DNA of 32,536 nucleotides from Pleurocapsa sp. MO_192.B19 (GTDB taxonomy: Bacteria; Cyanobacteriota; Cyanobacteriia; Cyanobacteriales; Xenococcaceae), in NCBI GenBank assembly GCA_030064975.1, contig JASJDX010000012.1:1-32536 (forward strand), read 5' to 3'. A program made the translations under genes and the position numbers. This document shows positions 8,677 to 17,741 of this stretch, piece after piece (the stretch's first letter is position 1; the number at the start of each line of letters is the position of its first letter). The notes under the pieces are model-generated. The model was not told where the DNA came from, did not search any database, and saw only the letters and a list, made by a program, of their open reading frames with translations.

Positions 8677-9354
8677 TTAGGTTAATTTCTGGATCAAAGC
8701 TTTAGTTCTAGCAGTAATACTTGACCAGTCTTGATTGGCGATCGCTTGTTGAGGAAATAAACTGCTCGAAATACCTACCGCGATCGCTCCAGCATCTAAC
8801 ATAGCCTTGGCATTATCTAGAGTAATTCCTCCCGTGGGAATTAGGTTGACCTGGCTCAGGGGACCTTGTAAACATCTAATATATTCTGCTCCCCCAAGAG
8901 ATTTAACAGGGAAAACCTTGACTGTGCTTGCTCCTTCCTGCCAAGCATTAACTATTTCAGTAGGAGAAAAAGCTCCTGGTACGAACGGTATTTTATAGCC
9001 CATTATGGCAGCTTTTAGTAATTTTCGCTCAAAATGAGGAGAAAAAGCAAACTGCGCTCCTGCGGTGACTGCTTGCTCTAAGTGATCTAAATTTAAGATA
9101 GTCCCCACACCGATAGTACAGTGTGGTAATTCTGCTCTAAGTTTAGTAATTAGCTCCCCTGGGCGATCGCTATTCCAAGTGATTTCCAGTAAATTTATTC
9201 CTCCTGCGGCTACAGCATGAGCCATAGCATGAGCAGTTTTTATCTCAGAACAACGAATAATGGCGATCGCTTTATTGATTCGCAAAAGCCCCAGCCATGA
9301 TTCTGGGAACGCTGAATTGGGCGAAGATTGAGTGCTTAATATTCGGTTGGACAA
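8677..9354 (-). CDS. eda: KDPG / KHG aldolase
   Basis: The protein is the class I aldolase that splits 2-keto-3-deoxy-6-phosphogluconate into pyruvate and glyceraldehyde 3-phosphate (Entner-Doudoroff pathway), and many homologues also cleave 4-hydroxy-2-oxoglutarate. Family marks are AIIR near residue 31, NLLEITWNS with the conserved Glu57, GVGTIL, FVPGAFSPTEI, the Schiff-base Lys146 in TVKVFPVK and the phosphate-binding IPTGGI. The length of 225 is normal, with a short variable N-terminal extension. No edd or sugar kinase gene is nearby. It is convergent with the flavoprotein gene upstream in the window; the two stops are 68 bp apart. Confidence 0.92.
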   Translation of the reverse strand: MSNRILSTQSSPNSAFPESWLGLLRINKAIAIIRCSEIKTAHAMAHAVAAGGINLLEITWNSDRPGELITKLRAELPHCTIGVGTILNLDHLEQAVTAGAQFAFSPHFERKLLKAAIMGYKIPFVPGAFSPTEIVNAWQEGASTVKVFPVKSLGGAEYIRCLQGPLSQVNLIPTGGITLDNAKAMLDAGAIAVGISSSLFPQQAIANQDWSSITARTKALIQKLT

Positions 9355-9478
9355 AATAATACCTGAGCAAAATTAATTACACGTAATTACACATTTAACG
9401 CCTTAGACATATCTCTAATCTAATACCCAATTCCCTAAAGCCTCGAAGTCGAGCAATATTTCCCTTAACTAGCATAGT

Positions 9479-10330
9479 TTATAATGAGCGAATACGATTT
9501 TTGTAAGCTCGATTATCTAAACCATCACCATTATTAGCAGTTGCAGGGTCAATATTATTCTGTAAAATTCTAATACGTTCCGAAGTAGCAGGGTGGGTAC
9601 TTAAAAAACTAGGGACAGAGCCGCTTCGTTTAAGTAATTTGTTCATAAAGCCTAGTATTCCCGCAGGAGCATAATTAGCCTGAATTATATTTTTCAAACC
9701 AAAACGATCTGCTTCTAATTCATCAGCGCGACTATTAGGACGACTAATAGCTAAATCCATACCAATCTGGATCGCATTGCTACGATCTAATCCTGCTGCG
9801 GAAAGTAATCCTTGAGAAATTGCTCTCTGCTTCATCTGTTCGAGGGCGTGACGAGCAACAATATGACCGATCTCATGTCCAATAACGCTAGCCAATTCCG
9901 CTTCGTTATCTGCTGCTGCAATCAAACCTGTGTGGACATATACATAACCCCCCATAGTAGCAAAGGCATTAATACTATCATCATCAACTACTTGAAAGGT
10001 ATAAGGAATGTTTGGACGTTGGCTAGTTTTGGCGAGTCGCTGTCCAATTTGGTTTACATAACTATTAATTGATTGATTTTTGTATATTTTTGCTCGACCC
10101 GAACTTATTAGTTCTTGGTTGATTTCTTTGCCCAACTGTACTTCCTGAACATTAGATATATTAGACAGTTGGACGACTTGTATCCCCCGAATCACTAAAT
10201 CTAACCAGGAAATACCATAGCTAGGCTGAATATTGCCCAAACTAATAGCTATAGTCAATAGTAAGCTAATAAAACCGTAGAGCCAACGGCGAAAATAACA
10301 ATTAGAGAAGCAAAATAACTTCCGGAACAT
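9479..10330 (-). CDS. M48-family zinc metalloprotease, exported
   Basis: A basic N-terminus and a hydrophobic stretch (about residues 17-39, ending in PSYG) form a signal peptide or membrane anchor, so the enzyme acts in the periplasm or at the membrane. The zinc site is HEIGH with His152, Glu153 and His156, and the second motif DELEADRFG (203-211) supplies the third ligand. The C-terminal LSTHPATSERI is typical of the BepA/LoiP-like M48 group, which in other bacteria takes part in outer-membrane protein quality control. No TPR domain follows, unlike BepA itself. The length of 283 fits single-domain M48 proteins. The substrate is unknown. It stands alone between eda and a small membrane protein gene. 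Confidence 0.92.
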   Translation of the reverse strand: MFRKLFCFSNCYFRRWLYGFISLLLTIAISLGNIQPSYGISWLDLVIRGIQVVQLSNISNVQEVQLGKEINQELISSGRAKIYKNQSINSYVNQIGQRLAKTSQRPNIPYTFQVVDDDSINAFATMGGYVYVHTGLIAAADNEAELASVIGHEIGHIVARHALEQMKQRAISQGLLSAAGLDRSNAIQIGMDLAISRPNSRADELEADRFGLKNIIQANYAPAGILGFMNKLLKRSGSVPSFLSTHPATSERIRILQNNIDPATANNGDGLDNRAYKNRIRSL

Positions 10331-10404
10331 ATTTATCGATAATAATCAATTGAAATAAGATTTTATAGTGTAATAGGACGGTTAATGACCCAATTAAGTT
10401 GCCT

Positions 10405-10488
10405 ATTACTCATTGATTATTACTCATTGATTATTATCTCGATTTTAGAGGTCCAATTCAGGCGATCCTTAGGCTAGGCGGAGCCTAA
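10405..10488. repeat. 14-bp direct repeat and small hairpin
   Basis: TACTCATTGATTAT is repeated head to tail at 10407-10420 and 10421-10434, which reads as two alternating heptamers. Just downstream, TTAGGCT (10469-10475) pairs with AGCCTAA (10482-10488) as a 7-bp hairpin. These are the only structures I see in the 368-bp gap 10331-10698. Confidence 0.6.
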
Positions 10489-10698
10489 TCACACCCTAGA
10501 AAGACAAATCAAATCGCGCAGTATACATTTAAACTAAACTATATCTAATTAGAGATAGGATCAATAGAGAAACTTTTATACTTCATAGTCTTAAACTCCA
10601 GTTTTGAATGTCGGTACAGTTTTAGACAATTACTTTTCAGTAAAAATTACTACAAAATTTCTAATTGATAGTTGAAAAATAATGTAACCAACTATTAA

Positions 10699-10989
10699 CT
10701 AAAATCTTTCATCTTGTAGACTTTGATAACGATAAATGTTTAAAAGATCTAGCAAAATTCCCACAATACTAACAGTAAAGCCAAGAGTCAAAATACCTTG
10801 AAGTGGTTTACCATTACCAAATACAGCTAAAAAATTTAGGACTTGAATAAATAACTGATCACCCAAGTTAAAAAGACCAGGTAAATAGCCAATTAGAGTT
10901 GAAAAAACTAGAATAAAGCCAATGAGAATAACTGGGGCAGCAAAACTCATGAAAGCGGCAAGAAACAGGGAAAGAAAAAAATTAGACAC
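10699..10989 (-). CDS. Small membrane protein with two hydrophobic segments, 96 aa
   Basis: The protein has two clear hydrophobic segments. One covers about residues 4-36 and may be one long or two short helices. The other is near 64-84 (GILTLGFTVSIVGILLDLL). They are joined by a loop with GNGKPLQG, and the protein ends in a charged tail, RYQSLQDERF. The size and pattern fit an inner or thylakoid membrane protein. I do not recognise a named family and no catalytic motif is visible. The gene is divergent from rph across 348 bp. Confidence 0.7.
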   Translation of the reverse strand: MSNFFLSLFLAAFMSFAAPVILIGFILVFSTLIGYLPGLFNLGDQLFIQVLNFLAVFGNGKPLQGILTLGFTVSIVGILLDLLNIYRYQSLQDERF

Positions 10990-11337
10990 AATTCCTAGAC
11001 AATTTCTTGTGAAAGTTATTATTCGATCAGGACCTATTTAAACTGTCCTCATCAATTTATACAATAAAGGTAAAAATCGGCTTGGGAAAATAATTTTAAA
11101 AAACTTAAATAATGACAAACAATCTTGGTGAACATCGATTAAGTTTAGATCTTTTTTGCCAAAACTTTCAAAAATCAAGCAGAATTACAACGTTTCTGGC
11201 GACAAATGTAAACAATCTTCAATTTCATTCTTTACTTAGTTAAGAACTATATCAACCAGGTAAACTGTTTATTGTGTCTTATTTATCATTTACCCAACTT
11301 TATTTTTTTTATTTTTAATCAATTTAGGAGTGTTATT
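10990..11337. other. Divergent intergenic region before rph
   Basis: This 348-bp AT-rich gap separates the small membrane protein gene (minus) from rph (plus) and must hold both promoters. I found no convincing -35/-10 pair, operator palindrome or riboswitch. A 43-codon frame at 11112-11243 exists but is not supported by any motif. Confidence 0.4.
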
Positions 11338-12066
11338 TTGTCCTGGGAACGTTTAGATAACCGCCAAGCCAATCAACTCCGTCCTCACAAGTTTCAATTA
11401 GATTTTATTGATCATCCACTATCATCGGTGATTATTGAGTGTGGCAAAACCAAAGTTCTCTGCACCGTCAGTATTGAAGATCAAGTCCCCAAATTTTTGC
11501 TCCAAAGTGGTCAAGGTTGGTTAACAGCAGAATATCGAATGCTGCCTGGGGCGACTTCCACCCGTCATCGGCGGGAGTTAATGAAACTTTCAGGACGTAC
11601 CCAAGAAATTCAGCGATTGATTGGTCGTAGTCTAAGAGCAGCAATTGATTTAACAGGGTTGGGAGAAAGAACTATTACAATTGACGCAGATGTATTACAA
11701 GCAGATGCAGGAACTCGTACCGCTTCTATTACAGGTAGCTATGTTGCTTTGGCTCATGGAATCAATAAATTAGTGGCAACAGGAGAACTAAAAAAATCAC
11801 CTTTATTAAATCCAGTGGCGGCGGTTTCGGTAGGATTAATTGAAGACGAAGCATTGCTAGATTTAGACTACCCAGAAGATGTTGCAGCAGATGTAGACTT
11901 AAATGTGGTGATGAATGACAAACTAGAGTTAATTGAGATCCAGGGGACGGCAGAATCTAATTCTATGACGCGATCGCAATTAAACCAAATGCTCGATTTA
12001 GCTGAAAAGGGAATTGAAGAATTACTCACAGTACAACAAGCAGTTTTAAAAATGAATCAAATCTAA
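11338..12066 (+). CDS. rph: Ribonuclease PH
   Basis: RNase PH is a phosphorolytic 3'-to-5' exoribonuclease that trims tRNA precursors. The family marks are all present: a start near [66 protein letters not shown] and the catalytic region [18 protein letters not shown] chose the TTG at 11338 because AGGAG at 11326-11330 lies seven bases before it and because homologues begin at about this point. An in-frame TTG at 11272 would add 22 mostly hydrophobic residues without support. The resulting 242 residues match the usual family length. The protein should form a cytosolic hexamer. Confidence 0.95.
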   Translation: MSWERLDNRQANQLRPHKFQLDFIDHPLSSVIIECGKTKVLCTVSIEDQVPKFLLQSGQGWLTAEYRMLPGATSTRHRRELMKLSGRTQEIQRLIGRSLRAAIDLTGLGERTITIDADVLQADAGTRTASITGSYVALAHGINKLVATGELKKSPLLNPVAAVSVGLIEDEALLDLDYPEDVAADVDLNVVMNDKLELIEIQGTAESNSMTRSQLNQMLDLAEKGIEELLTVQQAVLKMNQI

Positions 12067-12161
12067 ATCAAATCTGTGAAAATTTTTGATTTTTGGCAGT
12101 TGGGCTAAACCTTGTAATAGGCTAAATGAAGAAAACCACCACAAAATGAGATTGTGACACC

Positions 12162-12782
12162 ATGGCAGAAAGCTCTATTGTCGAAGAACGCGACTATACA
12201 TTGATTATTGATAAAAGCGGCAGTATGTCGATTAACGATCGCCCAAATGACAAGACTCGTTGGGAGTCTGCTCAAGAATCTACCCTAGCTTTGGCGCAAG
12301 AGTGTGAAAAAATCGACCCTGATGGCATTACAGTTTATTTGTTCTCTGGTCGTTTTCGTCGATATGACAATGTTACTGCTGATAAGGTCAGTAACATTTA
12401 TGAAGAAAATGATCCTATGGGACGTACCGATTTAGCTAGCGTTTTATCTGATGCTTTAAATAATTATTTTGAACGCAAAGCAGCAGGAGAAGCTAAAACT
12501 AATGGCGAGACTATTTTGGTGATTACTGATGGTGAGCCTGATGACTATAAAGCAGTCATGCGGGTAATTATTGATGCCTCTCGCCAGATCGATCGAGACG
12601 AGGAATTAGGTATTTCTCTAATTCAAGTTGGTAACGATCGCAAAGCTACTCAATTTCTCAAGGCTTTGGACGATCAATTAGAATCGGCTGGGGCTAAATT
12701 TGATATTGTCGATACGATTACCATCGATGATATGCAGGGTCTAACTTTGGCAGAAGTATTACTTAATGCGATTACAGGATAG
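12162..12782 (+). CDS. Stand-alone VWA-domain protein
   Basis: The whole 206-residue protein is one von Willebrand factor A domain. The metal-binding (MIDAS) site is complete: DKSGS at residues 17-21, Thr89 in GRTDLASVL and Asp123 in ITDGEPDD. There is no signal peptide or membrane segment, so it is likely cytosolic, unlike surface adhesins with this fold. Soluble VWA proteins of this type often pair with MoxR-type ATPases or tellurite-resistance-like proteins, but none is next to it here. It follows rph by 95 bp on the same strand. The role is unknown; a metal-dependent scaffold is the safest description. Confidence 0.88.
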   Translation: MAESSIVEERDYTLIIDKSGSMSINDRPNDKTRWESAQESTLALAQECEKIDPDGITVYLFSGRFRRYDNVTADKVSNIYEENDPMGRTDLASVLSDALNNYFERKAAGEAKTNGETILVITDGEPDDYKAVMRVIIDASRQIDRDEELGISLIQVGNDRKATQFLKALDDQLESAGAKFDIVDTITIDDMQGLTLAEVLLNAITG

Positions 12783-12936
12783 TTTTAAGAGATGAGAGAT
12801 GAATTTATCTAAATCCTGGTTAACAAATTGCACTTCGAATACTTTTATGCTTCAATGATTATGTAGAGTTAATTGGAATTGCTAATTAAGCCAAAAATCC
12901 TCACACTAATGACAGACAAACTATTAGGATGTAAGA

Positions 12937-14058
12937 GTGAGAGTTCAATCCTACCCTTTACATTCATTAATAGATGGTAGCTGGTTCAAGTTAATTTGTG
13001 GAGCTAGCTATCAACATCTTCCTGCGGTTCGCAGTTTGGCTTTGGTATATAGTATGGCTGGTGCTGACTGCATAGATGTAGCGGCTGATGCTGCTGTAAT
13101 TGCAGCTGCTACCGAAGGTATAAAAGTAGCCAGAACACTACAAGCAGAATCATCAAGTAAATCCCCCTGGTTGATGGTCAGTATCAACGATGGAGAAGAC
13201 CCTCATTTTCGTAAGGCAGAGTTTGATTTTACTCAGTGTCCCAGGACTTGTCCCCAACCCTGTGTACAGGTATGCCCTGCTGAGGCAATTGATCTAAGCT
13301 TCGGGGGAGTTTTAAATAGCCTTTGTTATGGCTGCGGTCGTTGTATACCGATTTGCCCAGAGGAGTTGATTACTGCTCGTTCTTATAGATCAAGTCCAGG
13401 GGCGGTTTTGCCTTGGATTGAATCAATGGCAATAGATGCAATTGAAATTCATACTCAAGTGGGGCATTATGATGATTTTAAGCGGGTATGGTCAGATATT
13501 TACCCTGTGGTGAGACAGCTTAAATTACTAGCAATTAGCTGTACTGATGCGCCTAATATTATAGATTATTGGCGATCGCTTTATGAATTAATTAGTCCTT
13601 TACCCTGTCCCTTAATTTGGCAGACTGATGGGCGTTCCATGAGTGGAGATATTGGTAAGGGAACAACCCACGCAGCGATCGCTTTAGCTCAAAAAGCTTT
13701 ACAGACAAAATTACCTGGATACATTCAACTAGCGGGAGGGACTAACGATTATACAGTAGATAAACTGAGGCAGGAAAAAATGCTGCGGCGACCAAATCTT
13801 GTCTCTGATACTCATAGTGCTGCTAGATTCAACTCAATTTCTGGGGTTGCTTATGGTAGTTATGCTCGTGCTATCTTGTCGCCCATATTAACTCAGTTAG
13901 AAACAACTGCACTGCAAAATATTCAAAATATTCAACTAAATTCAACTAAAAATAAACCAATGAACCAGCTGGATTTAAAGCTAGAACAAGATAGAGAATT
14001 ATTAAAACAAGCCGTGGCTATTGCTAGTCAATTAGTTAACCAAATTAAGAGTAGCTAA
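12937..14058 (+). CDS. ldpA: Light-dependent period protein LdpA, iron-sulfur protein
   Basis: LdpA is a cyanobacterial iron-sulfur protein that links redox state (light intensity) to circadian period length in Synechococcus elongatus. The sequence has the characteristic N-terminus with WFKLICGASYQHLPAVRSL and two ferredoxin-like Cys clusters: Cys101, 105, 109 and 113 (CPRTCPQPCVQVCP) and Cys130, 133, 136 and 140 (CYGCGRCIPICP). These could hold two 4Fe-4S clusters. The C-terminal domain includes IWQTDGRSMSGDIGKGTTHA and LAGGTNDYT. The last 40 residues look variable. GTG is the start; no strong Shine-Dalgarno site is visible. The R3H ATPase gene follows after 58 bp, so the two probably share a transcript. 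The stop codon lies in an 18-bp palindrome. Confidence 0.93.
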   Translation: MRVQSYPLHSLIDGSWFKLICGASYQHLPAVRSLALVYSMAGADCIDVAADAAVIAAATEGIKVARTLQAESSSKSPWLMVSINDGEDPHFRKAEFDFTQCPRTCPQPCVQVCPAEAIDLSFGGVLNSLCYGCGRCIPICPEELITARSYRSSPGAVLPWIESMAIDAIEIHTQVGHYDDFKRVWSDIYPVVRQLKLLAISCTDAPNIIDYWRSLYELISPLPCPLIWQTDGRSMSGDIGKGTTHAAIALAQKALQTKLPGYIQLAGGTNDYTVDKLRQEKMLRRPNLVSDTHSAARFNSISGVAYGSYARAILSPILTQLETTALQNIQNIQLNSTKNKPMNQLDLKLEQDRELLKQAVAIASQLVNQIKSS

Positions 14059-14070
14059 TAGCTATTAGCT
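14053..14070. repeat. 18-bp perfect palindrome over the ldpA stop
   Basis: AGCTAATAG is followed directly by its reverse complement, and the TAA stop of ldpA (14056-14058) is inside it. The same AGCTAATAGCT core recurs at 15979-15989 and 24060-24070, and lacking its first base at 22041-22050. Confidence 0.7.
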
Positions 14071-14116
14071 CGATCCAGCCAATCAATATTATTAGCCAAA
14101 TATTTATATCTAAAAA

Positions 14117-15874
14117 ATGCAGTCAGAAATACCTTCCCATAGGATGCAAGTTACCGACAACTTAGATCAACTCTTAACAATTTTTCCTGACTCCATTCGT
14201 TCTAAGTTAGAAGAATATCTACAACAGGATAGCGATAACCTAATTGAAGTAGTTATGGATTTGGGCAGACTACCAGAAGCTCGCTTTAGCGATCGCGTTA
14301 GTTATATTCGTGATGAAGTCGTAACCAAAGAAGAAATTCAACACTGTATCGAGCGAGTGGGGATGTTTAGCAGTGATAACCGTGCAGGGATAGAACGAAC
14401 TCTGCACCGTATTAGTGCAATTCGTAATCGTACTGGAGATATTATCGGTCTTACTTGTCGTATTGGTCGGGCTATCTTTGGTACGATCGTGATGATTCGT
14501 GACCTAGTAGAAACAGGAGAATCAATTCTACTTTTAGGTCGTCCCGGGGTGGGTAAAACTACTGCCCTGCGAGAAATTGCCAGAGTTTTAGCAGATGATT
14601 TAGAAAAGCGAGTGGTGATCATCGATACTTCTAACGAAATTGCAGGAGATGGTGATATTCCTCATCCTGCTATTGGTCGCGCCCGTAGAATGCAAGTAGC
14701 TCGTCCTGAACTACAACATCAGGTGATGATCGAGGCGGTAGAAAACCATATGCCCGAAGTAATTGTCATTGATGAAATTGGTACAGAACTAGAAGCCTTA
14801 GCCGCCAGAACCATTGCCGAAAGAGGAGTACAGCTAGTGGGAACGGCCCACGGTAATACCGTCGAAAATTTAATCAAAAACCCTACCTTATCTGATTTAG
14901 TTGGGGGGATTCAAAGCGTTACCTTAGGAGACGACGAAGCTCGCCGCCGTAGAACCCAAAAAACCGTTTTAGAACGGAAAGCTCCTCCTACCTTTGCGAT
15001 CGCTGTAGAGATGCTAGAGCGTCAGCGTTGGGTAGTTCACGACGATGTGGCAGCCACTATAGATACCCTACTACGGGGTATTGAACCACCTGCTCAGGTA
15101 AGAACCGTTGACGACAGTGGTGAAGTTACTGTAATTCATGAAGAACCCCAGCGATCTTTTGGTGGTTTAGGGAATTCTAGGGGGACTACGGCAGTTACTC
15201 CCCTACATCCCCAAGGCTTAAGAGCATCGGGAAAAATGACTCCTGTATCTATCACAGGAGGTCAATCTAAACCAGGCAATTCAGAATTCGAGAGCATGTT
15301 GGAACGGTCCTGGCAAACTAAAGACCCTGGTAGCACAAAAATTCGTACCCCTGGCCCTAATGGTGAAGATTGGCCTGTTTATATTTATGCTTATGGCATT
15401 GGCCGTTCTCAGTTAGACCAGGTAATTGAGGTCTTAGATTTACCTGTGATGTTAACTAAAGATTTAGATGAAGCAGATGCCGTAGTGGCATTGCGATCGC
15501 AAATAAAGCATCATTCAAAATTACGCAATATTGCTAAAGATCGTCATATACCAATTTATACGGTTAAATCTAATACGATTCCTCAAGTTACTCGCATTTT
15601 TCGCCAAATTTTAAATTTAGATGACCCAAATATTCCCGAACCAACAGACTTGCGGCTGTTTAGTAAGGCGGGTAGCGATGACGAAATAGAAGCTTTAGAA
15701 GAAGCCAGACTAGCCGTCGAGCAAATCGTGATTCCTCAAGGGCAACCTGTAGAATTACTGCCGCGATCGGCAAAAGTCAGAAAAATGCAGCATGAATTGA
15801 TAGAACACTACCGTTTACAGTCTGATAGTTTTGGTGACGAGCCTAATCGCCGTCTCAGGATCTATCCCGCTTAA
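14117..15874 (+). CDS. ycf45: R3H-domain AAA-type ATPase, Ycf45-like
   Basis: This 585-residue protein combines a SpoIIIAA-like P-loop ATPase with a C-terminal R3H single-stranded nucleic-acid-binding domain. Walker A is GRPGVGKTT at residues 141-149 and Walker B is VIVIDE at 215-220, followed by TAHGNT (sensor-like). Residues about 340-420 are a low-complexity linker. The C-terminal part ends with SAKVRKMQHELIEHYRLQSD, which has the RxxxH core of R3H. The family is encoded as ycf45 in red algal plastids. Its molecular role is not settled; ATP-dependent handling of RNA or ssDNA is inferred from the domains. It follows ldpA by 58 bp, which suggests an operon and perhaps a shared redox or clock link. 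Confidence 0.92.
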   Translation: MQSEIPSHRMQVTDNLDQLLTIFPDSIRSKLEEYLQQDSDNLIEVVMDLGRLPEARFSDRVSYIRDEVVTKEEIQHCIERVGMFSSDNRAGIERTLHRISAIRNRTGDIIGLTCRIGRAIFGTIVMIRDLVETGESILLLGRPGVGKTTALREIARVLADDLEKRVVIIDTSNEIAGDGDIPHPAIGRARRMQVARPELQHQVMIEAVENHMPEVIVIDEIGTELEALAARTIAERGVQLVGTAHGNTVENLIKNPTLSDLVGGIQSVTLGDDEARRRRTQKTVLERKAPPTFAIAVEMLERQRWVVHDDVAATIDTLLRGIEPPAQVRTVDDSGEVTVIHEEPQRSFGGLGNSRGTTAVTPLHPQGLRASGKMTPVSITGGQSKPGNSEFESMLERSWQTKDPGSTKIRTPGPNGEDWPVYIYAYGIGRSQLDQVIEVLDLPVMLTKDLDEADAVVALRSQIKHHSKLRNIAKDRHIPIYTVKSNTIPQVTRIFRQILNLDDPNIPEPTDLRLFSKAGSDDEIEALEEARLAVEQIVIPQGQPVELLPRSAKVRKMQHELIEHYRLQSDSFGDEPNRRLRIYPA

Positions 15875-15977
15875 TAATAGTATGTTTGTAAATAATAAAT
15901 TATTGAAGATTTATCACTAAAGAATCACAAATTTTAGTTTTTACCAATTTCCCAAGAAGTATAAAATTTGATAGCCT

Positions 15978-15990
15978 AAGCTAATAGCTT
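15978..15990. repeat. AGCTAATAGCT element before guaB3
   Basis: AAGCTAATAGCTT is an imperfect dyad (arms AAGCT and AGCTT around AAT) located 19 bp before the guaB3 start. It shares its core with the palindrome at the ldpA stop. Confidence 0.45.
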
Positions 15991-16008
15991 TGGGAACGAA
16001 TCAAGAAA

Positions 16009-17172
16009 GTGGAAATATCAATAGGTCGCGGAAAACAGGCTCGTAGAGCCTACGGATTTGATGAAATAGCACTTTCACCTGGAGTGCGTACTTTAGATCC
16101 CAGTTTAGCGGATACTACCTGGGAAATTGGCGGAATTACCCGCGAAATCCCGATTTTGGCTAGTGCTATGGATGGTGTTGTAGATGTCAAAATGGCAGTG
16201 TTACTGTCGCAGTTGGGTTCAATTGGGGTTTTAAATTTAGAAGGGGTACAAACCCGCTATGATAACCCTGAACCAATTTTGAATCGAATTGCCTCTGTGG
16301 GAAAAGAAAAATTTGTCGGTTTAATGCAGGAACTCTATGCAGAACCAGTTAAACCAGAACTAATTACTAAAAGAATTAAAGAAATTAAGAGTCAAGATGC
16401 GATCGCGGCGGTGAGTTTAACTCCCGCAGGAGCAAGTAAATACGGCACAATCGTAGCTGAAGCTGGAGCAGATCTTGTTTTTGTTCAGGCTACCGTAGTG
16501 TCTACAGATCATCTTTCTCCAGAAGCGATAGCGCCTCTGGATTTGGCTTCGTTCTGTCAAGAGATGCCTATGCCAGTAGTTTTGGGCAACTGTGTTACTT
16601 ACGAAGTAAGCATGAATCTCATGAAAGCTGGAGCAGCGGCGGTTTTAGTCGGAATTGGCCCTGGTGCTGCTTGTACTTCTCGTGGAGTTTTAGGTGTGGG
16701 TGTTCCTCAAGCAACTGCTACTGCTGATTGTGCTGCGGCTAGGGATGATTACCATGCCGAAACTGGCAAATATGTTCCTGTAATTTCAGATGGTGGAATT
16801 ATTACTGGGGGAGATATTTGTAAATGTCTTGCCTGTGGTGCGGATGCGGTGATGATTGGTTCTCCAATTGCCCGCGCTGCCGAAGCTCCTGGAGGAGATT
16901 TCCACTGGGGGATGGCAACACCTAGTCCCGTACTGCCTCGTGGTACTCGCATTAAAGTGGGAACAACAGGAACAATCAAGGAAATTCTAGTAGGTCCGGC
17001 GAAGTTGGATGATGGTACTCATAATTTACTGGGGGCAATCAAAACGAGTATGGGAACTTTGGGCGCAAAAGACCTCAAAGAAATGCAACAAGTTGACGTG
17101 GTAATTGCTCCTTCTCTATTAACTGAAGGAAAAGTTTACCAAAAAGCCCAACAATTAGGGATGGGTAAATAA
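16009..17172 (+). CDS. guaB3: GuaB3-family IMP dehydrogenase-like protein
   Basis: The protein belongs to GuaB3, a branch of the IMP dehydrogenase / GMP reductase superfamily common in cyanobacteria and actinobacteria. It is a single TIM-barrel of 387 residues without the CBS regulatory module of classical GuaB. Family marks are ILASAMDGVVDVKMA near residue 49, the catalytic loop GIGPGAACTSRGVLGVGVPQ with Cys222, ISDGGIITGGD and ADAVMIGSP. A cyanobacterial GuaB3 has been reported to convert IMP to XMP, so a role in guanine nucleotide synthesis is likely. GTG is the start. It follows the R3H ATPase by 134 bp and appears to have its own leader. No guaA is nearby. Confidence 0.93.
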   Translation: MEISIGRGKQARRAYGFDEIALSPGVRTLDPSLADTTWEIGGITREIPILASAMDGVVDVKMAVLLSQLGSIGVLNLEGVQTRYDNPEPILNRIASVGKEKFVGLMQELYAEPVKPELITKRIKEIKSQDAIAAVSLTPAGASKYGTIVAEAGADLVFVQATVVSTDHLSPEAIAPLDLASFCQEMPMPVVLGNCVTYEVSMNLMKAGAAAVLVGIGPGAACTSRGVLGVGVPQATATADCAAARDDYHAETGKYVPVISDGGIITGGDICKCLACGADAVMIGSPIARAAEAPGGDFHWGMATPSPVLPRGTRIKVGTTGTIKEILVGPAKLDDGTHNLLGAIKTSMGTLGAKDLKEMQQVDVVIAPSLLTEGKVYQKAQQLGMGK

Positions 17173-17174
17173 AA

Positions 17175-17202
17175 AGGATGAAGCTGGAAGGATGAAGGAT
17201 GA
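17175..17202. repeat. Heptamer array (AGGATGA) after guaB3
   Basis: Four heptamers in a row: AGGATGA, AGCTGGA, AGGATGA, AGGATGA, beginning two bases after the guaB3 stop codon. This is a degenerate STRR element. Confidence 0.7.
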
Positions 17203-17267
17203 GGAATAAATAGTAGTTAACTATTGCTCCCTCTTTTATCCTATCCAAATTCTCTATCTACTCTTTT

Positions 17268-17684
17268 TTACTGGGGAATAAGACCATCGAGAAACTGCTG
17301 ATCGTAAGCAGGACTTTGTATATTAATCTGAGTTTCGGGAGTGACCTCAATTACAGGACTAGTTACACCAGTATTATTAATATCACTACCGCCTACAAAG
17401 TAATCGCTTTGGTTGATTTGTTGCTGGGGTGCTGAACCAATTCCCACTTGAGTAGTTGTGCCAACTGCGGCATTACCTAAGCAATTATCATCGCTGGCTG
17501 TATTGACGGTATTTTGTTGTGTAGCAGGAGTCGCTGAACCATGCAATGCAACTTGAGTTGTAGCATCAACGATCGCACAAGCATTCGCTGAAGAAGTTAT
17601 TCCAGGTAACAATGCTAACAATGGTGACAACCCAACCAAAGACAATAAACAATAAGAACAACTCCTCGACTTAAGATTAAACAT
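17268..17684 (-). CDS. Secreted small protein with internal repeat, 138 aa
   Basis: A signal peptide is clear: a basic N-terminus, a hydrophobic core (LLSLVGLSPLLALLPG) and a likely cleavage after SSANA, so that mature residue 1 would be Cys36. The mature chain is rich in Thr, Gln, Asn and Ala. It contains an imperfect duplication, with one unit starting at Cys36 (TTQVALHGSATPATQQN) and the other at Cys68 (TTQVGIGSAPQQQIN). The signal region holds two more Cys, at 9 and 12. The site does not match a standard lipobox, so I do not call it a lipoprotein. I recognise no family. The two mature Cys could form a disulfide in the periplasm. Confidence 0.7.
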   Translation of the reverse strand: MFNLKSRSCSYCLLSLVGLSPLLALLPGITSSANACAIVDATTQVALHGSATPATQQNTVNTASDDNCLGNAAVGTTTQVGIGSAPQQQINQSDYFVGGSDINNTGVTSPVIEVTPETQINIQSPAYDQQFLDGLIPQ

Positions 17685-17741
17685 AGCTTTTAGACCTCAT
17701 TTAAAACAAACTAAATTTATGCTGAAAATAATTTACCAACG

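Noticed and set aside
11112-11243. 43-codon plus-strand ORF upstream of rph
   Set aside because: No Shine-Dalgarno site, no hydrophobic or known motif, and its length is within chance in AT-rich DNA.
11272-11337. N-terminal extension of RNase PH from TTG 11272
   Set aside because: The 22 added residues are not like the family, and AGGAG lies at the right distance from the later TTG at 11338.
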